DNA from: Acestrorhynchus altus
Taxonomy: Eukaryota; Chordata; Actinopteri; Characiformes; Acestrorhynchidae
Direction of reading: 5' to 3'
NCBI GenBank assembly: GCA_034509495.1
Contig: CM067503.1
Location: 26,095,768-26,159,767 of the forward strand
DNA: 64,000 bases
The notes beneath the pieces are model-generated. The model was not told the DNA's origin. It made no database searches and saw only the letters and a list, made by a program, of their open reading frames with translations. A program made the translations under genes and the position numbers. Below, piece after piece: positions 35,034 through 48,825 of this stretch (positions within the stretch are counted from its first letter, which is position 1; each line of letters starts with the position of its first letter).

Positions 35034-37617
35034 GAAGCCAAGATATTTCATTTTGATAAAGATAAAAGTAAACAAGTCTATAGTAGTGCAAAGAGAAATA
35101 GAATTTTTTATTACCAAGAGAAATATAAATATCAATCATTATAATAAATATTAAAGTTTATTTTTATTACTAGGTTAAAATACACAAAACCCAGAAGACA
35201 GATGTGGTTTATTGATGTTTAGTAACATGATGTTACTTTATTTGGGCGTGGTGTATGCTGATCAATATGGATCTCAATGTAAACTTCAGTGCAATGCCTG
35301 CAATCAAGGTAAATAGTGAAGATAAACTAATCCAACCATTAGGGCCTTATTGGGGAATTTTACCATAACCTTACACAATGTTGCCTAAAACATTTAATGT
35401 GATCTGATATCAACTGGCATCATCTCCAAAAATACTAAGTGTAAGTCACTCTGAATAAAAAGATGCTGTTTGAGTGATTTCATAGAAGCCCCATTTTTTT
35501 TGTTTAAGAGATGTTTGTATGAGGAATCTTGTATGAAGATTTGGTGGAAAAAAATATTTTTACAAAATGGTTTGTTATGGAAATGTAAATGGGTTGTCTA
35601 TGCCATTGCTCAGTTTACCCTTTGTAGCACTTATATACCATAATATGGTTCTATAATGTAATGCAAAGCCATATTTAAGCTTACTGATACAGGACATGAA
35701 CGAATGGTTATTTTCCAGCCTGCAGCACTGCTGTTGCCACTGCACTGTTTCTCCCAACTTCCTCTCCACTGCAAATACTACAGACAGAATGATGGTTTGA
35801 TCTTCCGAGAGATCTGCTATAGTGTGTGTATGAGAGACAGAGAGCAAAGAGAATCACAGACCTTTCTCAAACTTGTCTATCACTGGCGGCAGAGTGTGCA
35901 AAGGAAATTGCTGGTGTTGTCAGGCACCCACGTTCCAAAAAAGTAAACGATTTAGAAACCAAGGGATGCTCAGGATTTCGTCAAAACATGTTATTCGGCA
36001 TTGTCAGTTTGACTTTAGAGAAGCCATGTTGACACTCTTGTCATAAAGCTAACAGCGGTTGATGCTATGGAAAAAGGTTTGTTGTACACAAGATTTGCTT
36101 TGTCAGTTGTCATAGACTGTCATCGTGTTGTGCCAGGCGGTCTGAGAGAAAGCGCTGTCGGATTATTCGACAAAAACATTACTTCTTTTAAACATTATCC
36201 CTTGACAGACTTGTGTTTCTGTGTTCACACAGTTCCTTCCTCTACACTCTGTGCTGTGGCATGTATGTGTGTGTGTGTATGCATATATGTATGCTTAACA
36301 GGAGTGTGTGTTTGATGAACACATTGAACTTAGCAATAGGTTGTGTCCCTGCACGGTGGCACAGAATGCATAAGCAGCCTGGTTTGCCCTAATGGGAGAG
36401 ACTCAAAGTGTCATCATTGTTATTCTAACCTTGTAGCTTAGTGTGACTTCTGCCAAAGGTCACTTAGATCATAATGGGAGTCTTTGTGAGTTGTCACTGG
36501 AGTTGCACTAAGCTGAGAAACTCTAAGGGGAGTTTAACTACAAAAGCTAGATTTGTTAATGGACTTAACATGGAAATCTAGCAATGCACGGGCTTTATGG
36601 TAGGAATACTAATGACTATGTTACAGGAATGTGTACATTGTTATGTTTTGTTATGTTACAAGCTACAGGGCTTGTTTGGGTTGAAGCACCAGTATTTGAA
36701 TACTGAAATTACTATTTGGGTATTCATTGTACACTGTCAGTCCAGATAAGTTCACTTGTTAGTTTTTATTTAAGGTAACCATTATGAAAATAATTTGAAC
36801 AAATTAAAAGATTTATGTTGAATGAGCTTAAGATATTAAACACTGTATGTTAGAACAATTCAGATATACTGTGATGGAATAAGTTAGTACTTCAATTGAC
36901 TATTTTGACTTAACTCCACCCAAAAGGTGAATACTGTACTGTGCACCCTGTGTAAATGATAATGATAATGAAAATCTCCTTGGTAAAATACTAATATTAG
37001 AGTAAAGACAAATACCATTCCTATCTAAAGTTGTGGTTTTCCATCATTCCATCTCCAGAGCTTCTCCTCACCAGATTCTAGTATTATTTATAGTTCTTAT
37101 CCAAAACCTGGTTTGGTAAATCAGTGCTTAGTGATGTTAAATCAGTTGCGTTAGTGATGGAATTGAACTCGTACAGGCGCTGACTGGGGTCTTCCAGGAG
37201 AAATCTGGAACCCAGCTTTGTTCTTCAAACTAGCGCACAAGATCTCAACTACTTTCTTCAGAATGAGAAATTCTTCTCCCTCTTTACTGTATTTCTGTTT
37301 ACCTGCATCTGTTCTGCACTTTCTACACTAAACATTCAGGAAACATTCAGGAGTTTAAATAATTCTCAAAATAGTTGACAAAAATGGCATTTGTCCAGTT
37401 TTGTGTACAAGAGAATTCAGTTAGTACACAATAAGAAGAAAGAGTACATTTGCAGTCTAACTATTCAATTGAACACAGATTTCATGTTTTAGCCGGACTG
37501 TAAGATGTAATACTTTGCTTGTATTTGGGGGTATGCATGAATTTTACACATTCCTACACTTTGCTGATATGACTGAGAAGCCAGAGAGTAAATGTATTTG
37601 TATATCATTTTTTTTTT

Positions 37618-37860
37618 TTTACAACTGATGTCACTAAGCAGCTTCACAGAAATCCAGAATAAGAGAAAGATCAACAGCACATGACACATAAAGTATAAAC
37701 CCTGCTGTGAGCAAGCTAAAGGGTGACACTGTTAAGGAACACCTCCCTCAGAGCTGGAGGAAGAAAACTTGGGAGGAACCACACTCATAAGGGGAGACCC
37801 ATCGTCCTCTGGTCAAACTAATTATAGATTATTGATAAGGGGACAAGACACTGCCACATG
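37618..37860 (+). repeat. Interspersed repeat, family 2 copy
   Basis: A T-run is followed by gtcactaagcagcttcacag, gtgagcaagctaaagg, cttgggaggaaccacactc and gacccatcgtcctctggtc. I recognise this order as a repeat found many times in otophysan fish genomes, but cannot confirm it here. Confidence 0.5.
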
Positions 37861-38009
37861 TCTGGAATGCTGGAGTAAAGATGATAGTTTGATGGTGGTA
37901 ACAGTAATAGTAACAGTAACAGATAATTAGGGTCTGTGTAAATTACTACATAATCTGTAATGGCAGTTGGGCCTCTAGTCCAAGGCAGGGCAGTCCAGTG
38001 GCAGGAAAA

Positions 38010-38157
38010 TGAGCAGCTGGTCTGAAGGGGTGGGAGGAGAGTTCTAGGTCAGTTTCTAAAGAAGTGGCAGGGGAGCCCAAGGTTACCTTCTGAAGGGGCA
38101 AAAGAGAAGCCTGTGGTCAGGCTCTGAAGGGGCAGCAGGGGATCCCAAGGTCAGGCT
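38010..38157 (+). repeat. Short minisatellite at the end of family 2 copy
   Basis: Three to four degenerate units of roughly 40 bases share tctgaaggggcag...agg and ggga(g/t)cccaaggtcagg. The array directly follows the family 2 repeat and may be part of it. Confidence 0.45.
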
Positions 38158-39203
38158 GTATTACTCTGTGAGAATGATTGAGTTACATAGGCCTGTAGTC
38201 CTATTTTTTCCATTTGTCTTTCCTCTTGATGTAGCATATTAACACTTGTGAATGTCACCCAATCACCTACTTTGTTTATTGTTAATGAATTAGTCATTTG
38301 TGTGTGTTGTTGCTTCTGATCATTGTCAAGTTAACTTTTTGCTCAGAACATTCATTTGCACCCCTCAAGCCAAATGGCACATCATGCCTGACCTCCATTT
38401 TCCACTGGAGCAAAAATCAGACTACCACATCGATTCTGGTCCATCAGGTAACATTTAAGTCGCCATGTTGTCAATAACTGCTGGGAGCTCTTATTTTGCA
38501 AGCTGCCTGCTCAGTGAGTGTGTGCTTAGGCCTTGGACAAAAAGCTCATTGACTGGCACGCAGGTCCATGCATAGCGAAGAAAGGTCATGATATGGATGC
38601 TAGTCATACCAGTAAGCCTGAATAACCTGCCATTGATTTCTAACACACGACATATGAATGGACCTCCAGAGAGTGTTTCAGAGCCCAGTGCCTAGCAGCT
38701 GTCTCTGAGTGAAATTCATTTCAAAGGCTTGTCGCCCACCAGCTGGTAAAAGACGCATAGCAGGGTTTTATATGGTGTAACTACTGAATACGTCCATGGA
38801 ATGCGTAAATGAGCTTGTCTTTGTTGTTGTCTTCCCTCATATGTATTTGAGTCTTTTGTTTTACCACACCTCTGCAAATTCTGCACTTTCTCTAAAGGAG
38901 ATTGGTTTGGCAGGATTTGAGGGTCCAAGCAATGCAGATGGCCAATTGGCATGAGAGAGGGATTGAAAGAATTGATGTAAAGGGAATGACACCTATGATT
39001 CTTCCACACAATTTTTTTTTTACAACAGGCATAATTTCCAGTTCTTAATTAATCATTCATTTATATTGTTTTAAAAAGCATGGACTCTGATCTAATAGCG
39101 TTATCTGACAGCACATTGTGAAAGAACCAGCCTGAGGCTAAAATAGTTGTTTGCTGGTTAAAGAGTTTAATACATTGATATATGTATTGATAGTATAATT
39201 ATG

Positions 39204-39207
<4 letters not shown>

Positions 39208-39255
<48 letters not shown>
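39208..39255. repeat. (AT)n microsatellite
   Basis: Pure AT tract; self-complementary and prone to cruciform formation. Confidence 0.93.
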
Positions 39256-39258
<3 letters not shown>

Positions 39259-41169
39259 TATATATAACCCTATTATGTAATGATTCACAAAAGTAATATT
39301 TTAATTTGAACATTACATATCTCAATTTTACACATTTACAGAAAAATCAGGAGATACATGAAGAAAAGTCATGTTAAGGTCATGTTAATGGCATGTTAAG
39401 ATGCTGTTTTCACTTCATTGGAACATTCTGCTTTATAAAAGTACCTTTTCTAATAATACACTAGCCATGAGCTAATATGTAGCTATTATTGTTATGATGA
39501 GTGTCCTCTGCACTTGAGGTAAAGGTCAGGAGCAGGGAAGGTCCGCTCTCATTGTTGGCAGGCTTGATCATTTTTAGAGTTCAAGATTAAATTGAGTTTT
39601 CTAAATGTATTGTTCAACATTGGGTAGTTTTATATTGAGAGGCCTGTACTGAACAGCTGAGCTGCAACAAACTATTTTAATATTAGAATAACCTATTATT
39701 GAAGGGAATAATTGATATTTGGATTATAAATCAATACATTCTGAAAATAACTCATCAGCTTTAAGTTTAACTTGAGTTAGTTTTATTTTTTTGCTAATGG
39801 ACAGTGAGGACAATAAAGACGAACTCTAATATTAACATAGAATATAAAATGAAAGCCCTGTCAAAAGTAACTGCAATGAAATATAAAAAAAGCTTTCCCA
39901 TAATTTTGCAGAGCAGCCAAAAGGCAGGCAAACATGAGACAGTATGGTTAGCCTTTAGTTTAAAGGGTTTTTGTGTAACTGCTATGATTGTATTAGTGAC
40001 TAATTTTGACACTGGCTTTCTGTGATAGCAGCTTTGTAGAGTGCCTGTCTCTCTTTTTTTTTATTTTCCACTCAGCCCGTGTCCATATAAGATGCCCACG
40101 CCTCACGCTAATAGAACATTGCCTGATGCCTGCCTTAGAACTCTTGTGGCACAAAAGTTATCCATACACTCTGTCCATGTGACATACAGCTGCTCAGTCT
40201 GTATTATTAGTGTAAAAAAATATCACTGTTAAGCTCCACCTGCTGTTGTGTACAGAATAAACAGGGACCACTCATCATTTCTATCTGCTATAATACATTA
40301 TTTAAATTATGAGGTAAATGACCTGTTGTTTCACACACTTCAACTACAAAAGTTCATGGACTATCTGATATTTATTTTACACCAACTGAAGCAAGTGTCA
40401 CAAAAAGCGGTCTAATTGGCTAGTCACACACACAGCAATCACTTTTTGTGTTAAATTAACACTGTGAGTTTTACTATTTAACACTTGCAATGTTAATGTA
40501 AACACTAACAGTTTTGATTTAAAATGACAGCTTGCTTGTGTTACTCTGATGTGATGTTCTGGATTGTTCTTTAATGATTTTTCAGAATTGGTAATGGGTG
40601 GGTGATGCTGGTTGCAACCTTGTCATAGCACATTTTTGTCATAGCACATCCTACTCCTACACATGCAGAAACAACTTGCCATTGGTTGGTTTGCATGTCA
40701 GTCAAATGGCCTTTTATTGGTGACATCAGGATACTGTCTGACGACAGGCAGGATCCTGGCTTATGACACTGAAATATTGAATGATATTGTCCTTTGTGTT
40801 TAAATGACAGCAAATGGAGAACCCTGAGCCCTGCTGAGTCACAGTCTGTGGCTGCAGGCTGTGTGATCTAGTGCAGTGGCGCTTTGTGGGCTGGTTCGGC
40901 TGTGCTGATCTGGATGTGGCAAGAAGGCCAGGTCATATCTCCAGTGATTCAGGGCAGGGTGACACAAGGACACTGTATGCAAATACAACAACTGTTATAA
41001 GGCCATAAAAGTTTACCACACTGTGTCTGAGGTTGCAGCTTTCTGAGAGCTTGCTTTTTTCACAGGGACATGACTCAAAGGAACAACAAATGCTCAGGCT
41101 CAAAACAACCGAGAGCATAAGTGCTGCGACATACACTGACAATGACACTTCCTACTCTGTATCTGTTCC

Positions 41170-41171
<2 letters not shown>

Positions 41172-41238
<67 letters not shown>
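41172..41238. repeat. (GT)n microsatellite
   Basis: Pure GT tract. Confidence 0.93.
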
Positions 41239-41241
<3 letters not shown>

Positions 41242-41507
41242 TGTGCATGTGGATTTTAAACCTATATTCAATATTAAAAATGTTTGTCACTGTAGAGTAG
41301 TAGTGCATTGATATTGCTGCTGTGGTCAGTATGGTGTTTTACACAGGAAATATAACTGCAGGTCTTTTGTACCATTTGTTGAATCATGAGCTGTGCTATT
41401 TAAGAGTAACATGCGAAAGCCTTGCTGCTCTGGTGGGTATTAAAATCAGTCATGTTTTCTTTTTTTTTCCTCACATACTCTACTTACTTTTTGAAGTTGT
41501 ACAGAGG

Positions 41508-41510
<3 letters not shown>

Positions 41511-41548
<38 letters not shown>
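41511..41548. repeat. (GA)n microsatellite
   Basis: Pure GA tract. Confidence 0.93.
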
Positions 41549-41551
<3 letters not shown>

Positions 41552-43038
41552 TCCGTAAATGAGAACAGAGATGCCTTTACTTGTTCTGTGATGCACTTGG
41601 TTGAGTATTCATAGAAGCTGCTCAAACCATCGATCGGCCTGCACTAGAGACATGGCCTATCTGACAGTATGCTATTAAACAGAGCTAGCTAGCATATCAC
41701 AGAGCATAGCTGCACTGAGAAGAAAACCTGCTTTTATTGAAACAAAACAACACACATTTCCATTGGCACCATGCAGACCATTGTGCTCTCTGAGATGGAA
41801 AGTGCTTCTATAATGATGACCAGGAACTGTTTTCATTCTGTGTCTGCAGATATGTGTGTGCTGTATGTGTCTGTGAGCAGACTGGACATAAACTAACAAA
41901 ACAGTCTCTTATATTCTCACCGTTGATAATTTAGCTTCTGAGGGTGATAAATAATGATATAAAAACAAGGCATCAATTTCAAGCTGGTGATAAACAGCTC
42001 TGTGCTTCTTTACACTGCACGTATGCATGCTCTCTCTATTGCCAATGGGGATTTGTTTACAGACAGGCTAGGCTTGTTTATTAAAGCACAATCAAGCAAC
42101 GCTCTGCAAATGAGCTCAGTATGGAACAAAGTTAATGGGGGCCAGTGGGCCTGGGTCACTCTGAAGTAATACTTCTTCAAATCAGTGAACCGTCAGTGTG
42201 TGCTTCAGGGGTAGGGTTGTCTTTTGGGCGAGTAGATCTCAGAGGAATTTCAGTACAGTTCAATTATAGTACATAAATAAGACTATACAGAAATGGTTGT
42301 CATAGGAACTCTTTAAGTGTGTCTTCTGCTGGTCATTCCAAGAACTGTCATGTATAGAATTTGTTCCATATTAATGCTTGTCTAAATCCCAAGCAAACAC
42401 TAGTCCTGGGATATCATGAATATCATTGTATGGAGAAATATATTGTACAGACTGGTCATATCATGTGCTTGTTACCATCTGTGTACAATTTCATTTTAAA
42501 AATATTAGTGGGGCATTTGTGTGGGAATGATTTGCATTCTGCAGGGTTAATACTTAACAGATTACTTAAAGTAATTCAAGTTTACTATTTAAATACGCAG
42601 CATGCTGTGTTGCTGCTGTTACTTTAGATCACCATTTCTCTTAAGCAAATCAACATATGAGTCCTAGCCATAGAATACACCCTCTAGAAGTACAGCTCCA
42701 GAAATGAAAGCTAGAGAGACAGATTGAAAGGTGATGACTCTAAGGGAAGTATACATAACTTATGTATGCGTATGCAAAATAACTAAACGACTTGTTTGAG
42801 AGACACAATAGTAACATACACTAGAGGCAGTATACCACACTGACGTAGTGCCTACAGCAGACTGAGTAAATCTTTGACAACAATCTGTTTCCTCGCAAAG
42901 CAAAAACAATAAAAACAACAACAACATAACAGTGTTTTCTTTTACATCTTATGGTTTTCTTTATAAGGTGAGTGTGTAGAACAAGCTCCCAAGTACTAGG
43001 TAATTGTTTAGGGTGTAATGACAGAGACTCCAAATTCC

Positions 43039-43494
43039 TGTCAGGAGCGGGCGACAGAACAGATGACTAGGGGTGCGGAGGTAAACGCAGGGGTTGAAGA
43101 TTTAGTGTGACACGAAGCACAAAACAAACTGAATACACTGAACAATGCTAGATACAAAACTGACAGAAACTAAAACATGACATGGAATAACAAAAGCAAA
43201 AGTAAACAAAAGCACAAACAGAAACTATAACAGTTAACTATAACAATGGACTACAAGAGAGGAATACAACAGTGGACTGACAAAGACAGGATGGGATGAC
43301 AGGTCTTAAATACTAAAACAACATGGGTAACAGCTGGGACAAACTAACGAGTGGGCAGGTAAAACAGATTAGACACAGGTGATAATGGGAGGAACGAGGG
43401 AGGAGACAAGAACTAAACAAACACAAACCATGTGCTCCTAAGCACATGGGGGGAACTGACAGGGGAGACAGGACTGACAAGAGACAGACATGAC
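43039..43494 (-). mobile_element. 3' LTR of a non-autonomous LTR element
   Basis: A 456-base segment is directly repeated at 44957-45401. The plus-strand ends are TGTCAGGAG and GACATGAC. Read on minus, the copies start TGTCATGTC (first base changed here) and end CCTGACA, fitting the TG...CA rule. Just outside it, on the minus-strand side, lies a purine run (gaggggggcc, plus 43499-43508), suitable as the polypurine tract, which makes this the 3' LTR. Confidence 0.6.
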
Positions 43495-44956
43495 TTTAGG
43501 CCCCCCTCATGACACGCAACTCCAGGGTGAGTAAAACCAAGACTCCCCAGAGCCAACAAAGGTGATGGACCTGAAAAACAAACAGAAAAGACAGACAAGA
43601 TGAGATACTGACGGGAAATATTCAGGACTTGGACTGAGGTGACAAAACTGGGGACAAGACAGAAGATATATTTGGCAAAAGATGGGACACTTGACAAACT
43701 AGACTGGACTGGGGAACAGACTGGAGAAATAATCGACAGGACAGGAGATGTGACATGAGACACAGACGACTGGACATAAGGGTAACGAGACAAGACTGGA
43801 CAGAGGATCGGACTTGGTGAACATTAGACACAGGAGAAGAAAACAGAGACTAAACATGAGACTGGACATGAGGTAAGTGAGGGACTCTAGACAAGACAGA
43901 AGAGACGGAAGGGAGTTTGAGACACTGAAACAGGAGACAATGACACAACTGGAGACTGGAATCTGGTGAGACAGGAGTGGCCACAGGAACAGGGACAATT
44001 ACACTGACAGGGACAGACACAAAAATGGTGTAAAGAACTCGGATGACAAACCCAGACACAGGAATGGGAACAGGAACGGACACAGGAACCAAAACAGAAA
44101 CAGATATGAGTACAAATACCTGACAAAATTGGGACGAGGACAAGGGTACAGATGTGGATACAGGCTTAGACCTCAGACAATGGTACGGGCCCAGATCTGT
44201 CAAAAGTTCCTAATGTTCATGAAGCCAGACTGGGCACACATGTAGAGGCTGATACAGTTCTAAAGGCAGGAACAGTGGTGGTGGATGCCATCTTCTCGAC
44301 TGAAACAAAGGCAGTAGACTCCAACCTCCAAAGAGGATCACGAGCAGCTGAGTCTGCCTTCAGGACAGCGTTAAACAGAGTTTCAGTGGAGTTGCATGTC
44401 CTCCTCTCCTTTCTTGAGGCAGCACCCAGTCTCTTATCAACCCCCATTGCTAAAACACTCGCTTCAGGTGCTGCTTCCAGTGGCCACAGCGCACAACCCC
44501 AATGCCCTCAGAGGTGGAGGCTCAGCAGTCCTCCCTGCTGCAGCCCGCGGGGGTCGGGTTCGCTGATTTTGCTGAAGCTGGTGGGATATGGGGGCTGAGC
44601 TGAGCAGTCCTTCGCACATAGCTCAGGAACTGCCAGACATTTGCCATGTCCTTCAGCCCAGACCCCCCCATTAGCCCTGTCGCAGCACACTTCCTCTCTT
44701 GCCATGTCAGGGTTGAGATTTGTGGAGCCAACTCTTAGCCCCCAACACCCAAAAATTGCTCCCCGCCATTAGAGGGGTAGTCCTCGGGTGAGAGGGCGAC
44801 CTGAGCATGCTGCTTATAGTGATATCCTCTGAACGCTGGGTTTGGCCGCGTCCTGCCTTAGGGACCCATCCCCAAATGGCCTGCTATGAAAAGTCAGCCT
44901 GCTCCCAGCAAATCCAGGAAACCCAGCTACTTCCATAGTTTAGTGGTCAGTCCATC
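43495..44956 (-). mobile_element. Interior of the 43-45 kb LTR element
   Basis: The 1.46-kb interior has no recognisable retroelement protein. 43.56-44.17 kb is an irregular purine-rich array of gacagga/ctggaca-type units on the plus strand, which produces low-complexity Val/Pro/Ser open frames on the minus strand that should not be taken for a gene. 44.22-44.95 kb carries blocks shared with the 11.06-11.58 kb segment. Next to the 5' LTR on the minus strand is tggactgaccac, a possible primer-binding region; the tRNA was not identified. Dependence on another element for movement is inferred. Confidence 0.55.
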
Positions 44957-45401
44957 TGTCAGGATCGGGTGACAGAAGAGATGACTAGGGGTTCGGAGGT
45001 AAATGTGGGAGTAGGTTTAATGGGACGAAGCACAAAACAAACTCAATACACTAAACAATGCTAGATACAAATCTGATGGAAACTAAAACATGACATGGAC
45101 TAACAAAACAAATGTAAACAAAAGCAGAAACATAAACTATAACAGACTAACAAACTATAACAGGTAACTATAAGAATGGATTACAACAGAGGATTACAAC
45201 AGAACAATACAACAGTAGACTGACAGACAGGTCTCAAATACTAAAAAGACATGGGTAACAGCTGGGACAAACTGGGGCAGGTAAACAGATTAGACAAAGG
45301 TGATAATGGGAGGAACGAGGGAGGAGACAAGGACTAAACAAACACAAACCATGTGCTCCTAAGCACTGACAGGGGAGACAGGACTGACAAGAGACATGAC
45401 A
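44957..45401 (-). mobile_element. 5' LTR of a non-autonomous LTR element
   Basis: This 445-base copy matches 43039-43494 along its whole length with small indels; a stretch near catgtgctcctaagcac differs by an internal indel. It begins TGTCATGTC and ends CCTGACA on minus. The flanks (aattcc left of the element, tttgcc right of it) show no clear target-site duplication, so the exact ends are uncertain. Confidence 0.6.
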
Positions 45402-47309
45402 TTTGCCCACCATAAGCTATAATGCTAATCAAGGACATCTGTCATTATTAGTTTGCAGTGCTAAGGTGCTAAGTGTAAAACGTACCCCCTGAATTTGATC
45501 AATTTTAACAGAAAGGTTTTTATAATTACAATGTAAATTTTGACATTGTAAAACTGTAAAAAGATCCATTGCTATATTTTGCAGCCAAGATTTGAACAAA
45601 CTGCTTCTTTTTCAGTGATGATTACAGCCTATGGACAGATTTTGACAGAACATTGTTAAAATTAAACATAGCATGGCCATCTTTACACATCAGTGGTTAA
45701 ATTACTGTAACCACTGTCTAGAAATCTTTCTAGAACTTTCTAAGTTTTGTTTTCTTCCTGCTAATATCCTACATATTCAATTAATGTATATTTTTAGAAC
45801 ATGTAATTAACTGTTGGGTTAAACAGAGAAATCACCAAACACATTCTTCTGCACTAAGGGCCTCCAGGATCATTGCCCTGGAAGCAGACATTTTCTTTAG
45901 CAGAATCAAGAGGAGGGCTCAGCTTGTCCTTGTGGATTGTTGGCTATAAGGTTATCCTTACATGGCTTGTCATGTTAGTCAAGGGTGCTGTGGCTTGTGA
46001 TGGTTCCAGTACCCACAGACAGCTAAGGAAAGGTTGCTTCTTCATACCTGCTTACAGTTTCCTGGGATGTACTGTACTTAGGCCAAGCTTTGTATCTCTT
46101 ATTGGTGGATTTATTGGTGCATTCAACTCTACTATGGTGCAATAAATCTGTATTACAGCCTTAAAAGGTTCTATTAGCTCCTGATACATTCAACTCTCCA
46201 AAGCAATTGCATATTCTTTCAGTGCCTGGGTTTGGATGCATTCACAAAATGTGTATGGCACCAGTTTGTACTTGATAAATTGTCTTACTGCACAGATACA
46301 GCAGACAATTGAATGAAAGGCCTAGTTCTGGTGAAGCATATCACACATCTTCCTTCATGAGCGCGTGTGCGCACTGGTTCTCCCTCAGGCCTTGTTGGCT
46401 GTTATTAAAATGTGCTTTTCTACCAAGAACGAACCCAATCATAGTCTACTCTTGGTTCACAAAGGATTCCAATTACAGGAGTCTGTTTCCATCTCAGCAT
46501 TTAATATCAGCAATTGGCTCTGCTCAGAGTCAGAACACTGTGAAAGAAAGCAAGGAAAGAACATGGCAGATTTCTTGCTTTATTGAGACTGAGAGTTATT
46601 GCTCTCTCCTCGTGCAGTGTTTACCTGATGCTGTTATGTAGCAATAAAGTTGCTTTTTATTTTTCTTCAGCTGAGGATTTCATAAAGTAAATGGTGAGCG
46701 CAGGGAGAGGTGGACCAGTGGGAAGGCGCTTAGCACTGAGTTATAGGCACTCTGGACTCTAGAAGCCATTTTGTTCTGTTCTACAGCGGTATATGGCACA
46801 GGATCTGTGGTGTCCATTTTTAGGTGTTTGCAAGTGTCTGAAGCATTGTTTAGGTTTAACCTAAATACCATTTCTTTATGAGAAGGGGATTCATTTATTG
46901 TCATCTTATCAGTGTCTGATTAGTATCCATTATTATCCATTATCCATTGTCCATTACTCAGAATGTGCTCTATGGAGAGGCAAATGAGTGAGTATTTTGC
47001 AGTATTTCCAAACATTGTAGTAGTAGAGCATAAGACTAAGCAATATATTACATAAATATTGTATTTTGCTCAAGATATAAAAATGTTCATATCGTAATAA
47101 TGCATCTGTTATGCAGGATACCCTCTGTGTCTCATGACACTCTACAGTGTACAGTCCTGCTCAAATTTCCTATAGAAGCATCACAATTCATACAGCATTC
47201 TATATGTACATCATGTCTCCAACTACTACCATCCACCCCAGGTTTGAAAGGCCTCAGGTCAGTGTAAGACTGGCTGGGTTTTTGGGCTACAATGAAAATG
47301 TACCACTGC

Positions 47310-47515
47310 CTAATATGTTAGCACTATTGATCTGAGGATCACAGGTTGGAATTCTGCTGCATGCCATTGGCAAGTCTGAGAAAGCAAAATTGCTCATGCT
47401 TTCTCTGGGTGGGTAGATGGTGTTCTCTCCCCACATCACACATAATGTGACCCTGCTCATCTGTTAGCCATTGTGCTGGGGGTTGTGGGATAGCAGGCAG
47501 CATGAGTATGACTTG
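47310..47515 (+). mobile_element. tRNA-derived SINE (plus strand)
   Basis: An A-box-like TAGCACTATTGA at 47319-47330 and a B-box-like GGTTGGAATTC at 47344-47354 precede a body with ggcaagtctgagaaagcaa and gggtgggtagatgg. The B box has a substitution at its conserved C. The spacing of the boxes is short, so the head is decayed. Confidence 0.55.
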
Positions 47516-48119
47516 TAACACATTAAGTCAAGTCGATCTAGCTCCAACATTATAACATGATATGTGGCAGCCATGCTGACTGACTGCACTGATATTGCTG
47601 TTTTCCTGATCAGGAAATAGCAATATTTCATGGATTGTTCATAACCAATATGTGCCTACATAGTTCCGTCTCCACACATATTCAGAGTATATAGATCACA
47701 ATGGCCGTGACCACATTTTTCTGTCTTTGGTGTGCAGTGTAGCTAATATTGTCAATCTGTCATACTGCACAGAAATATTTAAATATGTATTAGTTAATTA
47801 AATAGCTAATCTAATATTCAGAACCAAGTTTATGTTAAGTCTTTTCAAAGCTACATGTATATATAACACTCACAAGTCAAATCATGTGGAAGATGGAAGA
47901 AAACCCCTGGATTTTAAATGTCCTGTGGGTGCCCATCATGAGAACCACAAGAAGAACATTGCCTTGTCTTGTGTTATACAATATGAGCAGTATGTTAATG
48001 TGTGCGATCTGAAAGGTCTGGAGGCTGATATGTTGAAAGGAGTAATGGGCCCTTTCTGCAGGAGGTGCTGTAAGATTAGGCAGCCCAACAGGCTGATGCA
48101 GAGGCAGTGACATGTTATT

Positions 48120-48330
48120 GAATGAGTGCTTCAATTGGAAGTGACAGCATAGATGGAGGTGGAGGTGGAGAGTGGGGGAAACTGGGGAGAGGGAGGTGCC
48201 CTCCAGTAGTGCTGGGTCACCGTTGCCAACAGCGATGCCTCGGGGTTGCCGTGGTGATTGACAGATTACCTGTCAACTGTCACAGAGCACCTGCATGCGA
48301 TCTGTGGCCTTTCAGAAAAGCTGATCAGAA
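48120..48330 (+). promoter_or_regulatory. Candidate conserved enhancer with TALE homeodomain sites
   Basis: A non-repetitive stretch contains TGATTGACAG (48255-48264), the known PBX-MEIS decamer, a perfect inverted pair TTGACAG attac CTGTCAA (48258-48276) and a further CTGTCA at 48277-48282. A GTTGCCGTGGTGAT X-box-like site (48245-48258) overlaps it. Deep conservation is a guess from composition; it was not tested. Confidence 0.4.
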
Positions 48331-48457
48331 AAACTGGTGTTTTTTTTAATAAATAAATAAATGCGTTAAAAAGACGTGAGTGTGTCACAGTTGAGAGAAT
48401 AAGAGCAAATCTGGCATCTAGGAGATCTGCACTGCTAATGTTACAGCGGCTTATAAT

Positions 48458-48460
<3 letters not shown>

Positions 48461-48519
<59 letters not shown>
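48461..48519. repeat. (GT)n microsatellite
   Basis: Pure GT tract just downstream of the candidate TALE-site element. Confidence 0.93.
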
Positions 48520-48520
<1 letters not shown>

Positions 48521-48825
48521 TGTGAGTTTGTGTGTGTTAAAACGATGGCTGGGGCAATACAATGAATAGTTAAATCCGAAACATTTGGAACATGAATTAT
48601 CACAGTAGGGCCAGCATAAACCACATAAACAAATATTAAACTAAATAATTAATAAATAATTAATATCTACTATTTCACCGATCATATAATATTTGACCCA
48701 CTTTGAATGATGTCATCTGATCAACTGCCTAAAGACTGAGACCACCTGATTAGTAGAAGTAGGCCCTTTGTGGATTGGTGTACTTGGTCCACTGAGATGA
48801 AACACCAAGAGTTTCTATAACCCAA

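Noticed and set aside
43413..44203. Val/Pro/Ser-rich minus-strand open frames
   Set aside because: They arise from the purine-rich irregular array inside the LTR element and show no retroelement or host protein motif.
45870..46150. 90-codon forward open frame starting MPWKQTF
   Set aside because: No recognisable domain, no splice-site-bounded coding pattern, and an ordinary length for chance in a window of this size.
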